Shown here: positions 32,190 through 42,100 of the stretch, piece by piece
Position numbering within the stretch: the stretch's first letter is position 1
How the letters are laid out: each line of letters opens with the position of its first letter
Assembly: GCA_036723735.1 (NCBI GenBank)
Contig: DAIMGT010000029.1
Coordinates: forward strand, 1 to 42,366
Origin: UBA4656 sp002405525
Lineage (GTDB): Bacteria; Pseudomonadota; Gammaproteobacteria; Xanthomonadales; Ahniellaceae
Direction of reading: 5' to 3'
DNA length: 42,366 nt
The notes under the pieces: generated by a model
Told to the model about the DNA's origin: nothing
Seen by the model: only the letters and a program-made list of their open reading frames with translations
Databases searched by the model: none
Translations under genes and position numbers: made by a program

Positions 32190-33248
32190 TCAGCGCTCCG
32201 AATGCCCCGCCTCGTAGTAGTCGCGGCGGGCGAACAGGTTCGGGCGGATCAGGTCGATGAAGGCGCGCGCCTGCGGGCTGAGGTACTTGCCCTTGCGGAT
32301 CACCACGCCGTAGGACCGCTGCGGGAAGTACTGGCGCATGTTGTGTACGGCCAGCCGATCGCTCGGCGACAGGCAGATCGCGGTCACGATCGAGATGCCG
32401 AGGCCCATTGCCACGTACTGCTTGATCACGTCCCAGCCGCCGACCTCGAACGCGACGCGATAAGGGACCTTGCGCTGCTGGAAGATGAGATCGACGAGGC
32501 GGAAGGTGGTCAGCCGCCTCGGCGGCAGGATCAGGCCGTAGGGCGAGAGGTCCTCCAGCCGCAGGTTGCGCCTGGCCGCCAGCGGGTGGTCGAGCGGCGT
32601 GATCAGCATCGGGTCGAAGTGGTAGACCGGCTCGTAGGACAGGTCGGTGGGCACGTCGATCATCGATCCGACCGCGAAGTCCACCGCGTCCTGGCGCAGC
32701 AGCGCCAGCCCGTCCACGCCGGTCACCGGCGAGAGCTTCAGGCGCACCTGCGGATGGCGCTCGCGGTAGGTCTTGACCAGCTGAGGCAGCAGGTAGTGGA
32801 TGGTCGATGAGCCGGCGGCGATGGTCAGTTCACCGGCGTCGAGCCCCTGCAGGCGGGTGCGGAACTCGCCGTCGAGGCCATCGAGGCCCTCGACCAGCGG
32901 GCGGGCGATTTCGTAAAGGGCTTCGCCTTCGCGCGTGAGCTGCACCCTCCGGCCGCTGCGCTCGAGCAGCCGGGCGCCCAGTTCCGCCTCCAGTGCCCCG
33001 ATCTGCAGGCTGATCGAGGGCTGCGAAAGGAACAGCGCCTCGGCAGCGCGCGACAGCGTGCCCAGCTTGGCGGCATAGCAGAACGCTCGCAGCTGCTTGA
33101 TGCGGTTGCCCTTGTAGTAGAAGCGTGGTTCGCGGTCGGCGGCGGCCAGCGGGCCGCCCAACGGCTGTCGCTGCAGGGCGCGCGCCTTGGAGGCGGGCTT
33201 GCGGCCCGGAATTCTCAAACGTTTGGGCTCGTTGCTGCGTTGCGACAA
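32190..33248 (-). CDS. LysR-family regulator, probable control of the glyoxylate genes
   Basis: A 352-residue LysR protein. The winged helix-turn-helix begins unusually late, at about residue 50 ('NRIKQLRAFCYAAKLGTLSR', 'SQPSISLQIGALEAELGARL'), after a basic extension ('LRIPGRKPASKARALQRQPL'). The effector-binding domain (about 140-335) is complete, ending 'DLIRPNLFARRDYYEAG'. It is divergent from aceB across 264 bases holding a clear palindrome, so autoregulation and control of aceBA are likely. As I recall, similar extended LysR proteins sit next to aceBA in Xanthomonadales. Effector unknown; acetyl-CoA or glyoxylate-related compounds are possible. Confidence 0.9.
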   Translation of the reverse strand: MSQRSNEPKRLRIPGRKPASKARALQRQPLGGPLAAADREPRFYYKGNRIKQLRAFCYAAKLGTLSRAAEALFLSQPSISLQIGALEAELGARLLERSGRRVQLTREGEALYEIARPLVEGLDGLDGEFRTRLQGLDAGELTIAAGSSTIHYLLPQLVKTYRERHPQVRLKLSPVTGVDGLALLRQDAVDFAVGSMIDVPTDLSYEPVYHFDPMLITPLDHPLAARRNLRLEDLSPYGLILPPRRLTTFRLVDLIFQQRKVPYRVAFEVGGWDVIKQYVAMGLGISIVTAICLSPSDRLAVHNMRQYFPQRSYGVVIRKGKYLSPQARAFIDLIRPNLFARRDYYEAGHSER

Positions 33249-33263
33249 GGGCTTGCACCGGTA

Positions 33264-33310
33264 TTGACACGAACAATAGAGCGCATTGAAACATTTGGTT
33301 TGTCAAACCA
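33264..33310. promoter_or_regulatory. Divergent control region of LysR gene and aceB
   Basis: TGGTTTGTCAAACCA (33296-33310) has perfect 7-base arms around one central base and is a likely LysR or other repressor site. A perfect plus-strand TTGACA lies at 33264-33269 with a weak -10 (TGAAAC) 17 bases on, so the palindrome would overlap the aceB transcription start. A second TTGACA lies inside the palindrome on the minus strand (33306-33301). It lies in the AT-rich stretch of an otherwise GC-rich gap. Confidence 0.6.
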
Positions 33311-33512
33311 CAAAACGGGGCGCAGATTGGCATCCTGCCGCGCTGCCACCGCGGATGGGCCTGGGAGAGGGGTCCACCCGACGGCGTCGGCGCGCCTCGC
33401 GGTCTTGCGCCCCGGCCCCGGCCGGCGGCGACGACCGCTTTCCGGACCACCGCGTCGCGCCCGCTTCCCCGGGCGAGGCCGCGGGGTCGCCACGCAACCG
33501 GGGCGAAGCACA

Positions 33513-35114
33513 ATGGCTGCGGTCGACACCTCCCTCCTCTCCACCGACGGCGTCGCCGTCCTGGCCCCGCTGTCGGCGGCGCAGGCGGCGATCCTGACCC
33601 CGGCCGCGCTGGCCTTCCTCGCCGAACTGCACCGCCGCTTCGAGCCACAGCGCCAGCAGCGCCTCGCCGCGCGGCGCGCGCGCCAGGCGCGCTTCGACGC
33701 CGGCGATCGGCCCGACTTCCGCACCGAAACGAAGGGCATCCGCGACGGCGAGTGGACGGTGGCGCCGGTGCCCGCGCCGCTGCAGGACCGCCGCGTCGAG
33801 ATCACCGGGCCGGTCGACCGCAAGATGATCATCAACGCGCTCAACTCGGGCGCGAAGGTCTTCATGGCCGACTTCGAGGATTCGACCAGCCCGACCTGGA
33901 GCAACCAGCTCGACGGCCAGGTGAACCTGCGCGACGCGGTCGCGGGCGCGATCGAATACACCTCGCCCGAGGGCAAGCACTACGCGCTGCGCCATCCGCA
34001 CGCCGTGCTGCTGGTGCGCCCGCGCGGCTGGCACCTGCCGGAAAAGCACCTGACGGTCGACGGCGCGCCGATGTCGGGCTCGCTGTTCGACTTCGGCCTG
34101 TTCGCCTTCCACAACGCCGTCGCGCTGGCAGCGAAGGGCCTCGGCCCGTTCTGGTACCTGCCGAAGCTGCAGTGCTTCGAGGAAGCCGCGCTGTGGGACG
34201 AGGTGATGGCCTTCGCCGAAGTGCGCCTCGGCCTGCCGATCGGCACCATGAAGGTCACGGTGCTGATCGAGACCCTGCCCGCGGTGTTCGAGATGGACGA
34301 GATCCTGCACGCGCTCAAGGGGCGCATCGCGGGCCTCAACTGCGGCCGCTGGGACTACATCTTCTCCTACATCAAGACGTTCCGCGCACACCGCGACCGC
34401 GTCCTGCCGGATCGCTCGCAGATCACGATGGCCCATGGTTTCCTCAAGGCCTATTCGGAACTGCTGATCGAGACCTGCCACCGCCGCGGCGCGCACGCGA
34501 TGGGCGGCATGGCGGCGCAAATCCCGATCAGCGGCGATGCGGAGGCGAACGAGAAGGCGCTGGCCCGCGTGCGTGCCGACAAGGAGCGCGAGGCGCGCGC
34601 CGGCCACGACGGCACCTGGGTTGCGCACCCGGGCCTGATCCCGGTCGCGCAGGGCATCTTCGACGCGGTGATGCCGACCCCGAACCAGCTCCATGTGCGG
34701 CGCGAGGACGCGCGCGCGGAGCGCGATGCGTTGATCGCGCCGATCGTCGGCACGATCACGCGTACGGGTTTCCTCAACAACATCGACGTCTGCGTGCGCT
34801 ACCTGGCGGCCTGGCTCGACGGCCTCGGTTGCGTGCCGATCCACCACCTGATGGAGGACGCCGCCACGGCCGAGATCTCGCGCGCGCAATTGTGGCAGTG
34901 GCTGCACGTCGGCGGGCAGTCGCTCGACGACGGCACGCCGGTCGACTTCGCGCTGTTCGACGCCGCGATCAGCAGCGTTGCCGAGCGCCTGCCGAAGTCC
35001 GGCCTGCCCGGCCAGAACAAGCTCGCCGAGGCGACCTGGATGCTAGCCGAGATGACGCATGCGAGGGAGCTCGCGGAGTTCCTGACCTTGCCGGCGTACG
35101 AGCGCCTGCCGTAG
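33513..35114 (+). CDS. aceB: Malate synthase A
   Basis: A 533-residue enzyme of the AceB (A isoform) length. It condenses glyoxylate with acetyl-CoA to malate in the glyoxylate shunt. Visible signatures are 'NALNSGAKVFMADFEDSTSP', 'VLIETLPAVFEMDEILHALK', 'GLNCGRWDYIFSYIKT' and 'HAMGGMAAQIPI', which hold the catalytic Arg, Mg-binding Glu/Asp and active-site loop. The C-terminal 'DAATAEISRAQLWQWLHVG' contains the acid/base Asp region. ATG at 33513 fits the family N-terminus; an upstream in-frame extension to 33240 is not supported. It is followed after 149 bases by aceA and preceded by a divergent LysR gene. Confidence 0.96.
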   Translation: MAAVDTSLLSTDGVAVLAPLSAAQAAILTPAALAFLAELHRRFEPQRQQRLAARRARQARFDAGDRPDFRTETKGIRDGEWTVAPVPAPLQDRRVEITGPVDRKMIINALNSGAKVFMADFEDSTSPTWSNQLDGQVNLRDAVAGAIEYTSPEGKHYALRHPHAVLLVRPRGWHLPEKHLTVDGAPMSGSLFDFGLFAFHNAVALAAKGLGPFWYLPKLQCFEEAALWDEVMAFAEVRLGLPIGTMKVTVLIETLPAVFEMDEILHALKGRIAGLNCGRWDYIFSYIKTFRAHRDRVLPDRSQITMAHGFLKAYSELLIETCHRRGAHAMGGMAAQIPISGDAEANEKALARVRADKEREARAGHDGTWVAHPGLIPVAQGIFDAVMPTPNQLHVRREDARAERDALIAPIVGTITRTGFLNNIDVCVRYLAAWLDGLGCVPIHHLMEDAATAEISRAQLWQWLHVGGQSLDDGTPVDFALFDAAISSVAERLPKSGLPGQNKLAEATWMLAEMTHARELAEFLTLPAYERLP

Positions 35115-35118
35115 AGCG

Positions 35119-35206
35119 GCGAATGGCGAATAGGAAAGCCCCGAATTCCGCCGCCAGCCCCGCTGCTCTCCCATTCGCCATTCGCGATTCGCCATTTGCC
35201 ATTCGC
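35119..35206. repeat. Inverted repeat plus five tandem heptamers between aceB and aceA
   Basis: GCGAATGGCGAAT (35119-35131) is exactly complementary to ATTCGCCATTCGC (35173-35185), 41 bases apart. The right arm belongs to five consecutive heptamers at 35172-35206 (CATTCGC, CATTCGC, GATTCGC, CATTTGC, CATTCGC). The mRNA between the two genes can form a stable stem here, which might tune aceA expression. Confidence 0.85.
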
Positions 35207-35263
35207 AGGCAACCCGCAACCGCCCGCGCCCGCCCCAACCCCACCACCCCACCGAGGCCCGCC

Positions 35264-36565
<1,302 letters not shown>

Positions 36566-36942
36566 GCATCGCTGCAGAGGGCGCTGTCGCCGGCGAGTCA
36601 CGCTGGGCCGTGCGCAGGCCGTCCACGGCGGTGCCTGGGCGGCGCGGGCGGGTGCCGGCCGGCGCAGAATGCGCGGCGGGAACGATCCGCAGCCCGCCCG
36701 CGCATCCACCGGCACCGGCCGCCGCATCGCGCGGGGTGGCGACCGCATCGCGGTCCGAGCAGGCCGCGATGCGGTTGCGGCCCGCGGCCCTGGTGGTCTG
36801 GCCGGCGGCGGCGGCGCGGCGGCGAGAATCCGGGGGACCGGCCATGTCGAACCGTCTGCGCGGTGGACCGTGGATGGCCGCGCCGGCGACCGGCGGCGCC
36901 CGCACCCCTTGAGCGCGCCCGCACGCGCCCCATGTGGAGTCG
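36566..36942. other. Gap between aceA and the rhomboid gene with REP-like palindromes
   Basis: No convincing gene in 377 bases. CCGCATCGCGG (36743-36753) and CCGCGATGCGG (36764-36774) form an 11-pair stem with a 10-base loop. A third, imperfect copy (CCGCATCGCGCGG) is at 36722-36734. The same arm makes the hairpin at 11-38. Confidence 0.6.
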
Positions 36943-37761
36943 ATGGACGACGGCCTTCCCGATCCCGGCGCCGTGCGCCGTGACGTGCGCGCGTGGCGCC
37001 ATGCCTTCCTGGCCGCCGCCGGCTTCGCAGCGCTGCTGTGGTGGATCAAGCTGGTCGAGTGGATGTTCGATCGCGGCCTGTCGGCGCTCGGCGTGTTCCC
37101 GCGCGATCCGCTGGGGCTGGTGGGCGTGCTGACCGCGCCGCTGGTGCACGGGTCCTGGCAGCACCTGGTGAGCAACACCCTGCCGATCCTGGTGCTCGGC
37201 ACGCTGTCGCTGTACGCCTATCCCCGAGCTTCACGGCGCGCGCTGCCGATGATCTGGCTGCTGTCGGGCATCGGCACCTGGCTGATCGGCCGCGAGTCGT
37301 CGCACATCGGCGCCAGCGGCCTCGGACACGGGCTGATGTTCTTCCTGTTCACGCTCGGCGTGTCGCGCTGGGAGCCGCGCTCGATCGCGGTGGCGCTGGT
37401 GACCTTCCTGCTCTACGGCGGCATGCTGGTCACGATCCTGCCGCGCGAGGAAGGCATCAGCTGGGAGTACCACCTCACCGGCGCCGCGGCGGGCGTGGTC
37501 GCGGCGCTGCTGTGGCGCCGCCTCGACCCGGCGCCGCCGCGGCGCCGGTACTCGTGGGAGATCGAGGAGGAACTCGTCCGCGAGGCCGCGGCACGCGAGG
37601 CGGGCCAGTTCGAGCCGCCCCGCCCGGCCTCGGTTCCCGTGCTGTGGGTGCGCCCCGCCGCCGGCGACGAGCCGCGAGTGCTGCAGTTTCCCGGCGATCG
37701 CGCGCGGCGCCCCGGCGCCAGTCCGATGGACGAGGACCCGCCGACCTCGACCCGGCACTGA
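36943..37761 (+). CDS. Rhomboid-family intramembrane serine protease
   Basis: A 272-residue membrane protein with about six helices. The rhomboid motifs are present: 'HLVSN' (His74, Asn78, oxyanion region), GASG with nucleophile Ser125, and His177 in 'EYHLTGAAAG' of the last helix. These form the Ser-His dyad that cuts substrate helices in the inner membrane. A soluble tail of about 80 residues ('YSWEIEEELVREAAAREAG' onward) follows and ends in a Pro/Asp-rich stretch. The ATG at 36943 is preferred over the GTG at 36934. Substrates cannot be told from context. The gap 37762-37958 holds no gene. Confidence 0.9.
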   Translation: MDDGLPDPGAVRRDVRAWRHAFLAAAGFAALLWWIKLVEWMFDRGLSALGVFPRDPLGLVGVLTAPLVHGSWQHLVSNTLPILVLGTLSLYAYPRASRRALPMIWLLSGIGTWLIGRESSHIGASGLGHGLMFFLFTLGVSRWEPRSIAVALVTFLLYGGMLVTILPREEGISWEYHLTGAAAGVVAALLWRRLDPAPPRRRYSWEIEEELVREAAAREAGQFEPPRPASVPVLWVRPAAGDEPRVLQFPGDRARRPGASPMDEDPPTSTRH

Positions 37762-37958
37762 AAAACGGTGCGTGAAGCGCCGGGAATCAAGTGCACCGGT
37801 GTTGCGAACAGGCGCATGCCCGCTTCGGTGGCAGGCGAGTGGCGGCTAGCACTCACCCACTGCGGGACGGTTCGCGAGCGGGGCGCCCCCGGACGGCGCC
37901 ACGCGCGGTCTTGCACGCCGATGGAACGTGCGCGGCGCGCCCGTGTCCGCAGCGTCAC

Positions 37959-38291
37959 TCAGGCGTGGTCCAGCACGACTGCGGTGCCCGAGGCCGACAC
38001 CATCAGCATGCCGCCGGACGAGCCCACCTGCACCGTCTCGTAGTCGAGGTCGATGCCGATCACCGCGTTGCCGCCGAGCCGCTTCGCCTCCTCGGTCATC
38101 TCGCGCAGCGCTGTTTCCTTGGCGTCGCGCAGCACCTTCTCGTAGGCGCCCGAGCGCCCGCCGACGATGTCGCGGATGCCGGCGAAGAAGTCGCGGAAGA
38201 TGTTGGCCCCGAGAATCGCCTCGCCGGTCACGACGCCGAGGTAACGACCGATGCGGCGGCCTTCGAGGGTCGAGGTGGTGGTCATGAGCAT
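37959..38291 (-). CDS. YbjQ/UPF0145-family heavy-metal-binding-like protein
   Basis: A 110-residue protein. The conserved run 'YLGVVTGEAILGANIFRDFF' followed by 'AGIRDIVGGRSGAYEKVLRD' and the C-terminal 'NAVIGIDLDYETV' and 'LMVSASGTAV' identify the family. YbjQ proteins form pentamers in crystal structures; their cellular role is not established. ATG at 38291 has GGAGG 8 bases upstream; the ATG at 38285 is less likely. The frame upstream is open to 38435 but unconserved. Complete and unremarkable; alone on its strand, downstream of the helicase gene. Confidence 0.93.
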   Translation of the reverse strand: MLMTTTSTLEGRRIGRYLGVVTGEAILGANIFRDFFAGIRDIVGGRSGAYEKVLRDAKETALREMTEEAKRLGGNAVIGIDLDYETVQVGSSGGMLMVSASGTAVVLDHA

Positions 38292-38431
38292 CGCTGGATC
38301 CTCCGGGCGAGGGATTCGCCTCGTCGAATCATGCGGCGTGCCGCAAAGGATGCAAGGGTGACGTTCGACCTGGCCGCCACCGCTGGCGGCGACGCCTGGC
38401 GGGAGTGGCGTCGAAATCGCGCCATGGGAAT

Positions 38432-41400
38432 TCAATCGCTCCGCCGCGCACTACCCTTCGACGGCTTCGGGGCCGGCGGCCGCCCCGGATCAGCGACCGG
38501 CTCGAACAAGGCCAGCAGCGCCGCGGCATCCAGCTTGCCGATCGCGGATTCACCGTCGGACAGCACCGCATCGGCGATCGCGCGCTTGCGCTGCTTCAAT
38601 TGCGCCATCTTCTCCTCGACAGTTCCGACGCACTGCAGCTCGTAGACGAACACCGGCTTGTCCTGGCCGATGCGGTGCGCGCGGTCGACGGCCTGGGCCT
38701 CGACGGCGGGATTCCACCACGGGTCGTAGAGGATCACTGTGTCCGCGCGCGTGAGATTGAGTCCCACCCCGCCCGCCTTGAGGCTGATCAGGAACACCGG
38801 CACTTCGCCGCGCTGGAAGCGCCGCACCGGGGCCGCCCGATCGCGCGTGCTGCCGTCGAGCCGTTCGTAGTCGATGTCGGCCGCCTGCAAGTCCTTCTCC
38901 AGCAGGTCGAGCATCGAGGTGAACTGCGAGAACAGCAGCACCGAGCGCCCGTCGTCGATCAGGGTCGGCAGGAGGGCGCCCAGCGCCTCGCGCTTGGCCG
39001 AGGCCGCGACCTTGCGCGCCGCCGGCAGGTCGACCAGCGATGGATCGCAACACACCTGGCGCAGCTTGAGCAGCGCATCCAGCACCGTGATCCGCGACTG
39101 CGCGAGGCCGCGACGCGCGAGCGCATCCCGTACGCGGCGCTCCATCTGCGCACGCAAGGTCTCGTACAGGTCCTGTTGCGCCGCTTCGAACTGCACCGAC
39201 TGCACGATGACCGTGCGCGGCGGCAGGTCGAGTGCGACCTCGCCCTTGGTGCGCCGGAGCAGGAAGGGGCGCACCCGGGCGCGCAGCGTGGCCTCGGCGG
39301 CCGCGTCCTGCGCGCGCTCGATCGGGTTGCGGAAGCGGCGCACGAAGCGGCGATCGTCGCCCAGCAGGCCCGGCATCACGAGGTCCATCTGCGCCTTGAG
39401 TTCGCCGAGGTGGTTCTCGACCGGGGTGCCGGTCATGCACAGCCGCTGCGCCGCGCGCAGCCCGCAAGCGGCGCGGAAGCCCTTGCTGGCGGCGTTCTTG
39501 AGCCACTGCGCCTCGTCGAACACCAGCAGACCCCATTCGATCTGCGACAGCGCTTCGACATCGCGCAACAGCAGGGCATAGCTCGTGATCACGAGGTCGA
39601 ACTGCGGCAGGTCGGCCAGCGCCGCGCGGCGATCGCCGCTCGAGAGCATCTGCACGCGCAGGCTCGGCAGCAGGCGCGCCGCCTCCGCCGCCCAGTTCGG
39701 GGCCACCGAGGTTGGGCACACCACCAGCGCCGGCCGCTGCCAGCGCCCGGCCGCGCGCTCGCGGGCGATGTAGGCCAGGCACTGCACTGTCTTGCCCAGG
39801 CCCATGTCGTCGGCCAGCACGCCGCCGAAGCGGTAGCGCCGCAGGAAATCGAGCCAGGCCACCCCGAGGCGCTGATACGGCCGCAGCGTGGCCCCGAAGT
39901 CGGCCGGCGGATCCAGCGGTGCCAGGCCCTCGAACTGGCGCAGCTCGGCGAGGAACGCCGCCAGCCCGGCGCTGGCCGTGAAGCGCCAGTCCGCGGGCGG
40001 CTGGAAGCCCGCCAGGACCGCCGGCGGCGCGCCGACCTTGTCGCCGCGTCGCTCGAGGTCTTCGAGCAGGTCGAGGATCGGACCCAGGCGCGCGGGCGAC
40101 AGCCGCACCGGCCGCCCGGAGGGCAGCTTCACCCGCAGGCCCTCGATGCGCGCCCGCTCCGCGTCCCGACCCAGGCCCAGCAGCACCGGCAGCAGGTCGA
40201 TGCGCTCGCCGTCGACGACCAGCCCGAGTCGCGCTTCGAACCAGCCGTCAACGCCGGGCTCGAAGGTGAGTTCCGGCGCACCGGCATCCGCGCCGAGGAC
40301 GATCGGGAAGTCGTCGCTGGCCTCGAATTCGATGTCGAGCGCGGCCCCCCGTGCGACCAGGCCTTCGACCCAGTCGCGCACGGCGGTGGTCGAGTATCGC
40401 GCGGCCGGATGCGCGTAGCGCGATGCCCGTTCTGGCTCGGTGTAGATGCCACCGAACAACGGCAGGAATCCTTCATCGCGCAGGAAGGCGGCGCTGCGCT
40501 GCTCGAAGTCCGGTCGACGCGCGATCAGCCGCACGGTGTCGCCCGTGCGGTGACGCACGTACGGATCGCGATCGGCGGCACCGATGGTGGCGCCGTCGTA
40601 GCGGAAGCGCAGCGCCGCGGCGCAACCGTCCGGAAGGAAATCGTGGGCGGCGCCGCGGTGCAGCGGCGACAGCTCGACCACGGCACGCAACGATTCGGCT
40701 GCGGCCGGTTCCACGGCCAAGGTCGCGAACGCCGGCAGCGCGTCCGGCGGCAGACGCGTCGCCAGTGCACGGCGCGCGCTGGCCTGGTGCTCCGGCCGGA
40801 CCGGCGGCAATTCGGCCAGCAAGGCGCGATGTTCGGGCGACAGCACGCTCACGAGGCGCCCGACCTCCGCACGGTCGGGCGCCACGTACCAGGACCAGGT
40901 CGTACCGCAGGCCCACGTCCCTGCGTCCAGTCGCGGCTGCAACTGCTGCACGCCCGCGGCGTCGAGCGACCATTCGAGCTGCAGGGGCTGGTCCGGGCCG
41001 AGTCGCAGCACCGGCCCATTGGGTTCGCGCCAGCGCGCCGCGCCGCAAGCCAGCACGTCGGCCAGCACGGCTTCGAAACGTGGACCGACGATCTGCGCCG
41101 GATGACGGTCGATGTGGACCGTCCGCTGGCTGTCGAGCGCCAGCAGCCACGGCGCGTGCCCGGCCGGCATCCGGCGCAGCCTGCCCAGCATCGCGTAGTC
41201 GTCGAACACCAGGGGGCGCAGTCCGCCCAGCAAGCCGGACTTCAAGGGTCGGCAGACCGCCGCCGTCACCGCCAGCGCGCGCGCGGCCGGCACGTAGTGG
41301 AAGAGGTAGAGCAACTGCTCCGCAGCGCGCGATCCGTCGGGCGCAGCAGCGGGCGCGGCGTCGGCGGCCTCCCAGCGGGACCACGGGTCTTCGACAGGCG

Positions 41401-41866
41401 CCGGCGCGGCCACGGGGTGATTCGTGCGCAACGGCGCGGCGACGATGGCCTGAGCCGACCGCGTCGGCGCCGGTGCCGGCGGCTTCGGTGCGAGCGCGAC
41501 ATCCGGCGGCACTGGCGCCGCCGAAAGGTCGCGGGAAGCAACGGCTTGTCGCGCGCGGGCCTGGGCATCGAGGGCGAGCCAGGCCAGCGCCAGCGCCACG
41601 ACATGCTTGCAGTCCGCGACCAGCGGACAGGAGCAGTGCGATTCGAGTCGCCAACGCCCACCCGAGATCGCCCAGTTCACCTGGGTCTTGTAGCGCTTGG
41701 TGCCCTGGACCCGGCCTTCGACGTGGTGCGCGTCGTGGCGCTCGACGTGCGCACGCCCCTGGCGCGCATAGGCCTTGCCCTTGGCCAGCGCCCAGTCGAA
41801 GCGACGGGCGATGTACTCGAGGGTCAGCGGCGGCGGCTGGGGCGGGCTTGCGAGCGTTCGCGGCAT
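38432..41866 (-). CDS. SWIM zinc-finger SNF2-family helicase/ATPase
   Basis: A 1144-residue protein. An N-terminal SWIM zinc finger (CxC at 78-80, CxH at 86-88, in 'HCSCPLVADCKHVVALA') is followed by a poorly conserved middle part of about 500 residues. The SNF2 ATPase core begins near residue 690: Walker A 'DDMGLGKTVQ', Walker B 'FDEAQ' (in 'LVFDEAQWLKNAASKG'), 'MTGTPVENH'. The helicase-C part has 'LLFSQFTSMLDLLEKDL', 'LKAGGVGLNL' and 'DRAHRIGQ'. Bacterial members are linked to transcription or DNA repair, but roles are not settled. The ATG at 41866 gives a natural N-terminus. It is intact and the longest gene in the window. Confidence 0.93.
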   Translation of the reverse strand: MPRTLASPPQPPPLTLEYIARRFDWALAKGKAYARQGRAHVERHDAHHVEGRVQGTKRYKTQVNWAISGGRWRLESHCSCPLVADCKHVVALALAWLALDAQARARQAVASRDLSAAPVPPDVALAPKPPAPAPTRSAQAIVAAPLRTNHPVAAPAPVEDPWSRWEAADAAPAAAPDGSRAAEQLLYLFHYVPAARALAVTAAVCRPLKSGLLGGLRPLVFDDYAMLGRLRRMPAGHAPWLLALDSQRTVHIDRHPAQIVGPRFEAVLADVLACGAARWREPNGPVLRLGPDQPLQLEWSLDAAGVQQLQPRLDAGTWACGTTWSWYVAPDRAEVGRLVSVLSPEHRALLAELPPVRPEHQASARRALATRLPPDALPAFATLAVEPAAAESLRAVVELSPLHRGAAHDFLPDGCAAALRFRYDGATIGAADRDPYVRHRTGDTVRLIARRPDFEQRSAAFLRDEGFLPLFGGIYTEPERASRYAHPAARYSTTAVRDWVEGLVARGAALDIEFEASDDFPIVLGADAGAPELTFEPGVDGWFEARLGLVVDGERIDLLPVLLGLGRDAERARIEGLRVKLPSGRPVRLSPARLGPILDLLEDLERRGDKVGAPPAVLAGFQPPADWRFTASAGLAAFLAELRQFEGLAPLDPPADFGATLRPYQRLGVAWLDFLRRYRFGGVLADDMGLGKTVQCLAYIARERAAGRWQRPALVVCPTSVAPNWAAEAARLLPSLRVQMLSSGDRRAALADLPQFDLVITSYALLLRDVEALSQIEWGLLVFDEAQWLKNAASKGFRAACGLRAAQRLCMTGTPVENHLGELKAQMDLVMPGLLGDDRRFVRRFRNPIERAQDAAAEATLRARVRPFLLRRTKGEVALDLPPRTVIVQSVQFEAAQQDLYETLRAQMERRVRDALARRGLAQSRITVLDALLKLRQVCCDPSLVDLPAARKVAASAKREALGALLPTLIDDGRSVLLFSQFTSMLDLLEKDLQAADIDYERLDGSTRDRAAPVRRFQRGEVPVFLISLKAGGVGLNLTRADTVILYDPWWNPAVEAQAVDRAHRIGQDKPVFVYELQCVGTVEEKMAQLKQRKRAIADAVLSDGESAIGKLDAAALLALFEPVADPGRPPAPKPSKGSARRSD

Positions 41867-41995
41867 CGGCGGTGCGAGCGGCGGGCGGGGCCCCCATGGC
41901 GGTGAATTGTCGCACGGACTGCCAGGCCGCGCCGCGCAGCAGCGGCCCGTTTGCCCGCAGGACGATCAGCGACGGCCAACAGGGATCGGCCGGAT

Positions 41996-42100
41996 ATGGC
42001 GCCGCGCAACCGAGGCCTGGCGCGAATCCTCCGCCAGGAGATTCCGGTGTACCACTGCGTCTCGCGCTGCGTACGTCGTGCTTTCCTCTCTGCAGCGGGC
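41996..42100 (+). pseudogene. Truncated RAYT/Y1 (REP-associated) transposase start
   Basis: From the ATG at 41996 the product reads 'APRNRGLARILRQEIPVYHC' then 'VSRCVRRAFL'. 'VYHCVSRCVRRAFL' is the characteristic N-terminus of REP-associated tyrosine transposases (TnpA-REP), including the start of the catalytic domain. The HUH motif and tyrosine that should follow are missing: after about 33 residues the homology ends, and the frame stops at 42211. It is therefore an N-terminal fragment. RAYTs move REP palindromes, of which this window has candidates. Confidence 0.7.

Noticed and set aside
35172..35206. CRISPR-like array
   Set aside because: Units are only 7 bases with no spacers and no cas genes; it is a simple tandem repeat.
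38405..41905. Plus-strand frame of 1166 codons antisense to the helicase
   Set aside because: Shadow of the helicase gene caused by high GC; low-complexity arginine-rich product.
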